DNA of 12,035 bases from CAZIOI01 sp964540855 (lineage in GTDB: Bacteria > Patescibacteriota > UBA1384 > DTJR01), in the NCBI GenBank assembly GCA_964540855.1, contig CAZIOI010000017.1, forward strand, positions 1 to 12,035, read 5' to 3'. Under the pieces are notes generated by a model. It saw only the letters and a program-made list of their open reading frames with translations, had not been told where the DNA came from and did no database searches. Shown in pieces: positions 1 through 6,082 of the stretch; the first letter of the stretch is position 1, and each line of letters begins with the position of its first letter. A program made the translations under genes and the position numbers.

Positions 1-1425
1 AAGCCCCTCGGTTGTCGTCTCGATGACGAGAGGCTTGATCTTGGGGTGCATCGCCCGCGAGTGAATCGGGGGCGAAGCAACGTACGTGTGCCCCGGGGGC
101 ACAACGACACTCACCGGCACACGCGCAAGCGCGGCCTCAGATGGCTCGTACGACGAGCCGTCTTGCCGGCGGAGGTGTCCGATGCCCCGGAAATGTGCGA
201 GGCGAGCCTGTACGGGCTTATCGCCGTTGCCGTTCCCATTGCCGTTGCCGTTATGACCATTGCCGTTTCGCTCGCCGCAGTAGCCTTCGGAGAAGGCTAT
301 GCGGTGAAGCTCGCGGACGATCATGAGGTTCTGCAGCAGTCGAAGGCCGCGCTGGACAGAACCCTCCTCGTACTCATCAATACTGGACAGTAGGCCGCCG
401 TGGCCGAGTCCGGCCCGCTCGATAAACGTTTCCCTGAGAAACAAGTATCGCATCTCAACAATCAGATGCGGAAACGGCTGGCCATTGACGAAGAATGCCG
501 CCGGACCGACACCGGTACGCATCTCGTCATGGCCAAGAAGTTCGAAGCTCATCTGGGTCAGACCATCGGCAGTCACCCACCGCCTGATCGACCGGTCGCC
601 GCCGCGAGCGGCGGCTCTGAGCTCGTCCCAGAGACCTTTGATCTGCTCGCGGATCTCGATCTCCCGCGAAACGAAGTCGGCGCAGAGACCACGGATCTCG
701 TCGGGCATGAGATTTGCACTCATTGCCTCATTTACGACTTTTCCAGCATCACGGACCAACTGCTTCGTTTCTAGCCACCAGTTCATCGCCTTGACGTCAA
801 ACACCCGTCTGGGATCATGGGCCGGGTCCCAATTGAGATTACCCTCACCCATATACCCTACAACCAAACCCCCCGGTTCTTCAGCAACCACAAGGCCATT
901 CGCGTGCGATCTGGGCATTGGAACTATTCCACCAACCATTAAGGCGTTGGTGAGATTGGTGACGGCACTCCGGTAGTCAGCGTTGCCCCCTGCAGCTCTC
1001 CGGACAACAAGAGTCCACGCGACCGTAGGCAACGACATCAACGAGAGAGCTACTGTATGCGCAGTAGCGGTATCATCCATGCTGGGCACCGCCAGCAAAG
1101 CTACCTTGGCTAGGCGCGCATCGCCCTCGGTGACGAAAGTGCCGGGCCAACCACCTCCAAACAAAGGGGTGTCGGCCAGGGACCGAACAATCTCGGCAGC
1201 TGCTGCCTTGTCAAACGACTCACTAAGAAAGATCTCGCGAAGTGCCCCCAAGCACTCATCGCGCAACTTTCCCTTGAGAGACTCTGCAGACGCCCAGCCG
1301 CGACAAAACCACCCCGAGTTTACCTGAACAGCCTCCCGCACCCTGTCTCTCCCCGATTGCGTTGAAAGCTGTCTGGACAGCTCACAGCCGTTACTGAAAT
1401 GCCTGCGACTCAAGCCGTTTGCCAA
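1..1425 (-). CDS. Unknown protein with Asn-Gly repeat linker, 3' end beyond the window
   Basis: I do not recognise this protein. The minus-strand frame is open without a stop from 1443 down to base 1, giving 475 codons from the chosen start, and the gene continues past the left edge. The start is TTG at 1425, preceded by AGGGAGG at 1439-1433 with 7 nt spacing; an in-frame TAG at 1446-1444 bars a longer start. No signal peptide or membrane segment is evident. Residues 1 to about 385 look like a mixed, soluble domain with charged helical stretches. Residues 387-401 are NGNGHNGNGNGNGNG, a flexible linker, followed by a second region with a PPGH motif and several Pro and Ser. Codons are GC-rich, unlike the AT-rich genes from 1667 onward, so it probably belongs to a different genomic background. 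It is divergent from the epimerase gene. I am confident that it is coding and have no basis for a function. Confidence 0.8.
   Translation of the reverse strand, partial: MANGLSRRHFSNGCELSRQLSTQSGRDRVREAVQVNSGWFCRGWASAESLKGKLRDECLGALREIFLSESFDKAAAAEIVRSLADTPLFGGGWPGTFVTEGDARLAKVALLAVPSMDDTATAHTVALSLMSLPTVAWTLVVRRAAGGNADYRSAVTNLTNALMVGGIVPMPRSHANGLVVAEEPGGLVVGYMGEGNLNWDPAHDPRRVFDVKAMNWWLETKQLVRDAGKVVNEAMSANLMPDEIRGLCADFVSREIEIREQIKGLWDELRAAARGGDRSIRRWVTADGLTQMSFELLGHDEMRTGVGPAAFFVNGQPFPHLIVEMRYLFLRETFIERAGLGHGGLLSSIDEYEEGSVQRGLRLLQNLMIVRELHRIAFSEGYCGERNGNGHNGNGNGNGNGDKPVQARLAHFRGIGHLRRQDGSSYEPSEAALARVPVSVVVPPGHTYVASPPIHSRAMHPKIKPLVIETTTEGL
223..267 (-). repeat. Degenerate hexamer repeat encoding (Asn-Gly)n
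   Basis: Plus-strand units of GCCGTT, with variants GCCATT and CCCATT, recur in tandem and are interrupted once by ATGACC. On the minus strand they encode alternating Asn and Gly at residues 387-401 of the unknown protein. The reading frame is kept because the unit is 6 nt. Such repeats usually form a flexible interdomain linker and can change length by slippage. Confidence 0.85.
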
Positions 1426-1466
1426 ACTAATCCCTCCCTGGAACTACATCATTCAAGGTACGCTTT

Positions 1467-1479
1467 GATCTTATAGATC
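1467..1479. promoter_or_regulatory. Palindrome GATCT-N3-AGATC, possible operator
   Basis: A perfect 5-bp inverted repeat with a 3-nt spacer lies just at or downstream of the predicted start point of the left gene's promoter, a common place for a repressor site. A short palindrome like this can also occur by chance. Confidence 0.25.
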
Positions 1480-1484
1480 GCGTC

Positions 1485-1513
1485 AAAATATCAGAGAAAG
1501 CCTTGCCTATCAA
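1485..1513 (-). promoter_or_regulatory. Candidate promoter of the left unknown gene
   Basis: Read on the minus strand, TTGATA (1513-1508) is followed by exactly 17 nt and TATTTT (1490-1485), a fair match to a sigma-70-type promoter. It lies 60 nt upstream of the TTG start at 1425. Transcription would begin near 1478, within an inverted repeat at 1467-1479. This is a pattern match only. Confidence 0.35.
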
Positions 1514-1535
1514 GAATCTACGACTCATATTCTTG
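1511..1535. promoter_or_regulatory. Inverted repeat CAAGAAT-N11-ATTCTTG, possible regulator site
   Basis: Two perfect 7-nt arms (1511-1517 and 1529-1535) flank 11 nt. The left arm overlaps the -35 element of the minus-strand promoter and the right arm lies 5 nt before the -35 of the plus-strand promoter candidate at 1541. It could be an operator serving both divergent genes. No regulator gene is visible nearby. Confidence 0.3.
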
Positions 1536-1540
1536 GTGTT

Positions 1541-1569
1541 TTAACCATATAGACCACTTTGTTTATACT
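1541..1569 (+). promoter_or_regulatory. Candidate promoter upstream of the epimerase operon
   Basis: TTAACC (1541-1546), 17 nt, then TATACT (1564-1569). The -10 is good and the -35 modest. Transcription would begin near 1576, leaving a leader of about 90 nt with no Shine-Dalgarno site before the ATG at 1667. A second, start-proximal promoter is listed separately. Confidence 0.3.
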
Positions 1570-1654
1570 CTAAAAAGAATAAAACTGATCTGTGCCCAGT
1601 AACAACAGCCCTCTTTTAATTTGTCGCCTCATGTGCGATAAATAATCCAAGGAT

Positions 1655-1666
1655 TAAATATTTTTT
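1655..1666 (+). promoter_or_regulatory. Start-proximal -10 element (TAAATA), possible leaderless start
   Basis: TAAATA at 1655-1660 is followed by six T residues and then the ATG at 1667, so a transcript starting at the usual distance would begin at the initiation codon. The spacing is identical to that at the genes starting at 4904 and 4822 (minus). AAGGA occurs at 1649-1653 but is 13 nt from the ATG, too far for a normal Shine-Dalgarno site. Confidence 0.35.
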
Positions 1667-2590
1667 ATGAAAATACTTGTAACAGGCGGAGCAGGATTTA
1701 TTGGTAGCAATTTGGTTGACGGACTTATTGCGGCGGGTCATGATGTTTTTGTTGTCGATAATCTGTCAACCGGCGACAAATCAAACCTGAATACAAACGC
1801 AAAATTCTACGAAACCGATATTTGCGATAAATCGGAACTTAAAAATGTTTTTGAGATCGAGAAACTCGAAGTAGTTTTTCACTTGGCCGCCCAAGCAAGC
1901 GTTTCGGTGAGTGTCGATAACCCCGCTCTCGATGTCAACGTGAATGTTATCGGTACGATAAATCTTCTCGAACTTTGTCGAGATTTTGCTGTTGAAAAAT
2001 TTATTTTTTCCTCGACCGGCGGTGCGATCTATGGCGACAAGGCCGAGCGGCCAACAAGCGAGAGCGCCGAGGAAAAACCTCTCACGCCGTACGGGATGAA
2101 CAAGCTTCAGGCCGAGAGGTTTATCGAATTTTTTGCTGCAGACAGCCAAATCAAACCCGTTGTTTTGCGCTATGCCAACGTTTATGGTCCGCGCCAAAAT
2201 CCGCACGGCGAGGCCGGCGTTATTGCGATTTTTACCGCCAAAATGCTCGCTAACGAAAATTACAAACTTTATGGCGACGGAGAGCAGACTAGGGATTTTG
2301 TTTACGTCTGGGACGTTGTGGAGGCAAATTTGAAGGCTTTGGAATACAGTGACAAGGGCACTTTTAACATTGGCTCCGGCAGAGAGACAACTATCAACGA
2401 TGTCACAAGAATTTTGCGAAACGCTACACAAACCAGCATAGAGCCAACGCACGAACCGGCAAAACTAGAGCAACGCCACAGCTGTCTCGATAGTACAAAA
2501 GCTCAAAAAGTGCTGCAATGGTATCCCTCTGTTTCAATTGAAGAAGGTCTGGAGAAAACCGTCTCGTTTTATAAAGAGCAAGCCGGTTAG
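1667..2590 (+). CDS. GalE-like NAD-dependent sugar-nucleotide epimerase (extended SDR)
   Basis: This probably interconverts UDP-glucose/UDP-galactose or UDP-GlcNAc/UDP-GalNAc by C4 epimerisation in the cytoplasm, supplying activated sugars to the glycosyltransferases downstream. The 307-residue length is typical of short GalE/WbpP-like enzymes. Visible motifs are the Rossmann TGGAGFIGS at residues 6-14, D31-N32 after strand 2 (fits NAD), HLAAQ at 72-76, the Ser/Thr motif SSTGGAIYG at 115-123, the catalytic YGMNK (Y142, K146), NVYGPRQ at 171-177, RDFVYV at 209-214 and NIGSG at 234-238. All catalytic residues are present. The ATG at 1667 begins directly with the first beta strand. It is the first gene of a plus-strand unit, 20 nt before the GT2 gene. 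Substrate choice within the 4-epimerase/dehydratase-like SDR family cannot be read from the sequence; a 4,6-dehydratase is less likely given the GalE-like motif pattern. Confidence 0.88.
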   Translation: MKILVTGGAGFIGSNLVDGLIAAGHDVFVVDNLSTGDKSNLNTNAKFYETDICDKSELKNVFEIEKLEVVFHLAAQASVSVSVDNPALDVNVNVIGTINLLELCRDFAVEKFIFSSTGGAIYGDKAERPTSESAEEKPLTPYGMNKLQAERFIEFFAADSQIKPVVLRYANVYGPRQNPHGEAGVIAIFTAKMLANENYKLYGDGEQTRDFVYVWDVVEANLKALEYSDKGTFNIGSGRETTINDVTRILRNATQTSIEPTHEPAKLEQRHSCLDSTKAQKVLQWYPSVSIEEGLEKTVSFYKEQAG

Positions 2591-2610
2591 CCATAAAATT
2601 ACCAATTCTT

Positions 2611-3294
2611 ATGAAACTCGCTATTGTTATACCCGTCTATAATGAGGAGAAAATTATCAAGAGCGTCATTGATAGTCTCCCGAAAGAAATTAAAGGTGTC
2701 GATAAAATTGTGGTGTTGGCCGTTAATGATGGCTCGACAGACAATTCCTCTAAGGAAATAGCTAAAACCGGCGCCAAGTTGATAAACCATCCGATAAATC
2801 TTGGCGCAGGCGCGGCGACAGTAACCGGGTTGGAGGCGGCAAAAAAAATAAATGCCGATCTGGCAGTCACAATCGACGGAGACGGACAACACGATAGTGC
2901 CGATATCAAGAGATTAATCAAACCTGTCTTGGCAGACAAAGCCGACCTCGTCATTGGAACAAGGCTGAAGCAGGCAAAGGGCATGCCGATAATAAAACAA
3001 ATCGGTAACTGGGGATTAAATGTTATAACCTACGCATTGTCGCGGATGTGGACGACTGATTCGCAATCCGGGTTCAAGTGCTTTTCACGAAAAGCGATGG
3101 ATACCATGGATATACAAGCCTTGGGCTATGAATTTTGCTCCGAAATCATCATAGAAGCCAAGCGAAAAAAAATGAGAGTGGTTGAGATACCAACGCGCGC
3201 CATTTACTCAAATTACTCCAAGAAAAAGGGTCAGAGCATTTTTAACGGAATGAATATTATTATTAAACTTTTGGTGAAAAAAATTACTAATTAA
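2611..3294 (+). CDS. GT2 family glycosyltransferase (dolichyl-phosphate mannose synthase-like)
   Basis: An inverting GT-A glycosyltransferase that probably moves a sugar from a nucleotide donor to polyprenyl phosphate or a lipid-linked glycan on the inner membrane face. In its 227 residues: the N-terminal strand IVIPVYNEE (5-13), NDGSTD (39-44), DGDGQH (89-94, containing the metal-binding DxD pair D89/D91), an acceptor-site region TDSQSGFK (149-156) and a basic C-terminal part with SNYSKKKGQS (200-209). It lacks the C-terminal transmembrane helices or GtrA domain found in many polyprenyl-phosphate GT2 enzymes, being about the size of the bare catalytic domain. The next gene, 6 nt downstream, encodes a three-helix DUF2304 protein that could serve as its membrane partner (inference). 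No Shine-Dalgarno site precedes the ATG, consistent with translation on the epimerase mRNA by another route. The donor sugar is unknown. Confidence 0.88.
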   Translation: MKLAIVIPVYNEEKIIKSVIDSLPKEIKGVDKIVVLAVNDGSTDNSSKEIAKTGAKLINHPINLGAGAATVTGLEAAKKINADLAVTIDGDGQHDSADIKRLIKPVLADKADLVIGTRLKQAKGMPIIKQIGNWGLNVITYALSRMWTTDSQSGFKCFSRKAMDTMDIQALGYEFCSEIIIEAKRKKMRVVEIPTRAIYSNYSKKKGQSIFNGMNIIIKLLVKKITN

Positions 3295-3300
3295 ATCAAT

Positions 3301-3654
3301 ATGATAATAATTGCAAAAATTTTCGCAGCAGTGTTCGCGTTGATCGTTCTTTCGCGTTCAATAGTTGATTACAGGAGCAAAAAAGAATCTCTTACAATGA
3401 CAGTATTTTGGATTGTCACATGGTTAGGTATTCTGGCAATTGCATTTTTTCCCAGATTAGTAGATATCACAATCGAGATCGCGGGCGGAAATAGAACGGG
3501 CATGGGAACGGTATGGGGGATGGGGTTGGTCTTTGTAATGTTTGTGTGCTATCGAATTTACGTCAAAGCGAACCGAATCGAGAAACAGCTCAACGAGATC
3601 TCCAGAAAATATTCTCTTTTGTTGTTAGACAAGCCAAAGCGCAAAACTAAATGA
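3301..3654 (+). CDS. DUF2304 family small membrane protein
   Basis: A 117-residue membrane protein with three hydrophobic segments, at about residues 2-20, 33-52 and 69-88, followed by a short amphipathic or coiled-coil tail (NRIEKQLNEISRKYSLLLL, about 91-109) and a basic end. This layout fits DUF2304, a family usually encoded next to, or fused with, GT2 glycosyltransferases, as here: the GT2 stop is 6 nt upstream. A role in anchoring or assisting the GT2 enzyme is inferred from position, since the family has no firmly assigned activity that I know of. There is no Shine-Dalgarno site; the A/T-rich stretch before the ATG holds a weak TAATTA at 3288-3293. Its last 8 nt overlap the end of the convergent GT4 gene. 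Confidence 0.8.
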   Translation: MIIIAKIFAAVFALIVLSRSIVDYRSKKESLTMTVFWIVTWLGILAIAFFPRLVDITIEIAGGNRTGMGTVWGMGLVFVMFVCYRIYVKANRIEKQLNEISRKYSLLLLDKPKRKTK

Positions 3655-4822
3655 GTCTTCGAAAATCCGCAAGAATTTCCTTGGCAATATCTTGCAGAGA
3701 GGGCTCTTTGTTTGTCACTTTTTTATATTTTATTGATTCTACCAAGTCAAAAAACTCAGATGGCTTTCTGTAATCATAATAATAAATGCCGCTGACACCG
3801 GCTTTGTCCGGAAAAATGTCTAATATACCAGACAGCCTCGTCGCAATTACAGGTTTTTCGCAGGCTAAATATTGGTAAATCTTACCTGGAAAGATCATGT
3901 CTGTCACTTTATTGATGCCAAACGGATTGATGCAAATATCCGCCAAATTTAGATATTTGTTGAGCTTTTCGTAAGCGACAAAACCGGTCATAATCACAGC
4001 CCGACTAAGATGTCTGTCGGATACTATATTTTTAAGGAGTTTCTCTTGCTCTCCGTGACCAATTATCAGAAATTTAAGATTGGGAAAATTTTTAATGTTT
4101 TCGGCAAAAAAATTCAGAATTTTATCAAGGCCCGAAAAATTATAAAGCGTTCCTGCAAAAACTAGTACTTTGTCAGTTTTTTTGATACCTAACGTTTTCA
4201 TCAATCGCTCGTTTTTGCGACTGGGATAAAACAAGTCACTATCTGAGCCACTCGGCAAATACGAAGTTGTTTTAGGGTTCGCGCCCATCTTTATAGCATA
4301 CCTTGTCAATCTTGGGGTAATGGCCGTTAACCGGTCTACTCTTTTATAAACATACTTCTCCAGATGATATGTGGGCGTAGAAAGAATTTTATGCGGAACA
4401 AGTTGGTTGAGAACATCGAGCAACCTGAAATAAACGGGAATTTTGATTTTTTTGGCCAGTCTAATGACCTGGCAACCATTTGTCGGTACGGAGTATAAAA
4501 AGATTATGTCTATTTTTCTGTCAGTAATGATTTTTCTTATCTCATAGTAGTGGCTAGCACCAGCGCTCGCGCGACTGAAAATCGGCATTTTGACAAATCC
4601 CGGACGAATCAAGGTGACGCCATTGTCTTTGTCGGCCTTTTGAACATTTTTAATAATTTTAGTGCTTGATACCAGATCAAGAAAACTGTTTTTCTTCCAG
4701 TTTGTTTCAAAATCGACCACATACACTTGATGCCCCCAGCTCGCCCATAGTTCTGGAATTATCTGATATTCAAAAACAACTTTCTCTAAATATTCTGTTT
4801 CGTGAACTACTAAAATGTTCAT
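3647..4822 (-). CDS. GT4 family glycosyltransferase with Gln at a conserved Glu position
   Basis: A 391-residue GT-B retaining-type glycosyltransferase, probably cytoplasmic and adding a sugar to a lipid-linked or surface glycan. The N-terminal acceptor half begins with the strand NILVV. The nucleotide-sugar half shows LPSGSDSDLF (189-198), VFAGTLYNFSGLD (221-233), FLIIGHGE (251-258), VIMTGFV (276-282) and FPGKIYQYLACEKPVIA (311-327). In GT4 enzymes of this subtype the KxxE motif normally supplies a Glu that binds the donor ribose; here residue 317 is Gln (CAA). The frame is otherwise full length and the motifs intact, so I read this as a functional variant rather than decay, but donor binding may differ. 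It stands alone on the minus strand, divergent from the second GT4 gene and overlapping DUF2304 by 8 nt tail to tail. The start ATG has no Shine-Dalgarno site; a TATTTT hexamer lies 6 nt upstream. Confidence 0.85.
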   Translation of the reverse strand: MNILVVHETEYLEKVVFEYQIIPELWASWGHQVYVVDFETNWKKNSFLDLVSSTKIIKNVQKADKDNGVTLIRPGFVKMPIFSRASAGASHYYEIRKIITDRKIDIIFLYSVPTNGCQVIRLAKKIKIPVYFRLLDVLNQLVPHKILSTPTYHLEKYVYKRVDRLTAITPRLTRYAIKMGANPKTTSYLPSGSDSDLFYPSRKNERLMKTLGIKKTDKVLVFAGTLYNFSGLDKILNFFAENIKNFPNLKFLIIGHGEQEKLLKNIVSDRHLSRAVIMTGFVAYEKLNKYLNLADICINPFGINKVTDMIFPGKIYQYLACEKPVIATRLSGILDIFPDKAGVSGIYYYDYRKPSEFFDLVESIKYKKVTNKEPSLQDIAKEILADFRRLI

Positions 4823-4828
4823 AAATTG

Positions 4829-4834
4829 AAAATA
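4829..4834 (-). promoter_or_regulatory. Start-proximal -10 element (TATTTT) of the minus-strand GT4 gene
   Basis: On the minus strand TATTTT is followed by CAATTT and then the ATG at 4822, the same 6-nt spacing as at 1667 and 4904. No ribosome-binding site is visible, so a leaderless transcript is possible. I could not assign a convincing -35. The local sequence is very AT-rich, which weakens the match. Confidence 0.3.
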
Positions 4835-4891
4835 AACTCTGACTAAAAGAATTTCACTTATTCCGACCTTTTATATTTAGTTTTTTTCTTG

Positions 4892-4897
4892 TAATAT
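4892..4897 (+). promoter_or_regulatory. -10 element (TAATAT) for the second GT4 / membrane protein unit
   Basis: TAATAT within TGTAATATG lies 6 nt before the ATG at 4904, so transcription would start at the initiation codon. There is no Shine-Dalgarno site. The 81-nt divergent region 4823-4903 also contains TTTATATTT near 4870-4878 and runs of T; no clear -35 hexamer is seen. Confidence 0.4.
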
Positions 4898-4903
4898 GCA
4901 GCT

Positions 4904-6082
4904 ATGAAAATCGTCCACATTATACCGTTTTACGCTCCGGCTTGGGGCTACGGAGGGCCCGTTAGGGTGTGTTACGATCTGGCAAATGCTTTATCCACAA
5001 AAGGACACGACGTCACCGTCCTCACCACCGACGCGTATGATTATACTAGGCGAATTCGTTCCAGTTGTGAAGAGATAGGATCTGTCAAAGTAAAAAGATT
5101 TCGCAATTTTTCGAATCGTTTGGCAAAAAAATATAATCTTTTTTTGCCAATAGGCCTTTCCGATTATTGCAAAACTAGCTTGAAAGATGTGGACGTGATA
5201 CATCTTCACGCCTTCTATACAATTTTAAACGTAATTGCCGCTAAATACGCCAAGAAATATAATATTCCTTACATCCTGCACCTTCACGAAAGTCCCGTAC
5301 CAGAAAAAATCCTTGGCAAAGTAGCAATCAAAAAAGTTTTTAATACCCTGTTTGGTAAGAAAATTTTGCGTAACAGCTCGCAAATTTTAACATTAACTGA
5401 GAAAGAACATCGGATTGTAGCAAAAACTTATCCGCAATTTGAAAATAAGATTACGGTTTTACCCAACCCGCTTTCGATTGCCGCTAAACCAAGGCTCGAC
5501 AATGACAAAATCAGATCTGGACTTGGTCTTACAAAAAAAAATAAGATTTTATTGTCATTATCTAGACTTTCAAGCTTAAAAAGAATAGATATTGCAATAC
5601 TAGCCCTGGGGAAACTTCTCAAAAAAGACGGAGCATACAGATTAATAGTAGCCGGCCCAGATGAAGGCGACAATCTGGCAAAATTAAAAAAAATCTCAGA
5701 ACAACTATCGATATCCGACAAAATAATTTTTACAGGGCCAGTCGATAGTGAAAAAAAAGAAGAGCTTTTTTGTATTGCAGACCTCTATCTTTTGCTCTCA
5801 GATTATGAATCATTTTCAGTTACGACGCTTGAAGCGATCGCTCGCGGTGTACCTGCCGTACTAAGTAAAAATGTCGGCGTGGCCAGCGAGCTGAAGCCGT
5901 TCGGCGTTGCCGTAATAACATCTACAAGTTCGGCCACGGCAGTTTCAAAATCGATCATAGCAGCATACAAACAGCGTTATGAATTAAAGAAAGGTGCTCA
6001 AAAGGCCCTGATGAGATTCGACCTCAACACACTAAGCAATAAATTGGAAATGGTTTACAAGACAGCAGAGAGATGTCAATGA
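4904..6082 (+). CDS. GT4 family glycosyltransferase
   Basis: A 392-residue GT-B retaining glycosyltransferase, probably cytoplasmic, extending a lipid-linked glycan from a nucleotide-sugar donor. The N-terminus holds the first strand and glycine-rich loop KIVHIIPFY...GGPVRV (2-22), then HLHES at 126-130 in the acceptor half. The donor half shows VLPNPL (185-190), LSLSRLSSLKRID (217-229, with the phosphate-binding R221 and K226), LIVAGPDEG (247-255), IIFTGPV (274-280) and the complete EX7E motif with E302 and E310 (YESFSVTTLEAIARGVP, 301-317). All key residues are present. The ATG at 4904 starts directly at the first strand. Its last 10 nt overlap the next gene, indicating coupled translation. 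The coding sequence contains a 12-bp inverted repeat at 5120-5150 and A runs of 9 and 8 nt. Donor and acceptor are unknown. Confidence 0.9.
   Translation: MKIVHIIPFYAPAWGYGGPVRVCYDLANALSTKGHDVTVLTTDAYDYTRRIRSSCEEIGSVKVKRFRNFSNRLAKKYNLFLPIGLSDYCKTSLKDVDVIHLHAFYTILNVIAAKYAKKYNIPYILHLHESPVPEKILGKVAIKKVFNTLFGKKILRNSSQILTLTEKEHRIVAKTYPQFENKITVLPNPLSIAAKPRLDNDKIRSGLGLTKKNKILLSLSRLSSLKRIDIAILALGKLLKKDGAYRLIVAGPDEGDNLAKLKKISEQLSISDKIIFTGPVDSEKKEELFCIADLYLLLSDYESFSVTTLEAIARGVPAVLSKNVGVASELKPFGVAVITSTSSATAVSKSIIAAYKQRYELKKGAQKALMRFDLNTLSNKLEMVYKTAERCQ
5120..5150. repeat. Perfect 12-bp inverted repeat with TATAATC loop inside the GT4 gene
   Basis: TTGGCAAAAAAA (5120-5131) and TTTTTTTGCCAA (5139-5150) are perfect inverted copies around a 7-nt centre reading TATAATC. 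The arms carry runs of seven A and seven T. The repeat lies in frame within the coding sequence (codons for LAKKYNLFLP), so it adds no stop. It can form a hairpin in DNA or mRNA and places a consensus -10 hexamer in the loop. Confidence 0.8.

Noticed and set aside
223..267. Short repeats considered as a CRISPR or regulatory tandem array.
   Set aside because: The units are 6-nt coding repeats without spacers, in frame within a gene.
46..1327. Plus-strand frames of 115, 217, 124 and 114 codons (46-393, 323-976, 400-774, 983-1327).
   Set aside because: They overlap one another and lie opposite a single uninterrupted minus-strand frame of 475 codons with a proper ribosome-binding site. Their products are Arg/Ser/Pro-rich and show no family motifs.
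1367..1382. AGCTGTC-TG-GACAGCT palindrome near the start of the left gene.
   Set aside because: It lies inside coding sequence, downstream of the promoter and start; there is no further evidence for an operator, and no other copy was noticed.
1781..2452. 223-codon minus-strand frame opposite the epimerase gene.
   Set aside because: The plus strand encodes a complete SDR with all catalytic motifs; the antisense product is Cys/Phe-rich without recognisable domains.
2599..2984. Two overlapping minus-strand frames opposite the GT2 gene.
   Set aside because: The GT2 frame carries the NDGSTD and DGDGQH motifs; the antisense frames are shadows.
4823..4903. Archaeal TATA-box reading of TTTATATTT upstream of 4904 and GATAAATAAT upstream of 1667.
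   Set aside because: Placement is only approximate, the minus-strand gene at 4822 lacks an equivalent, and the other signals in the window are bacterial.
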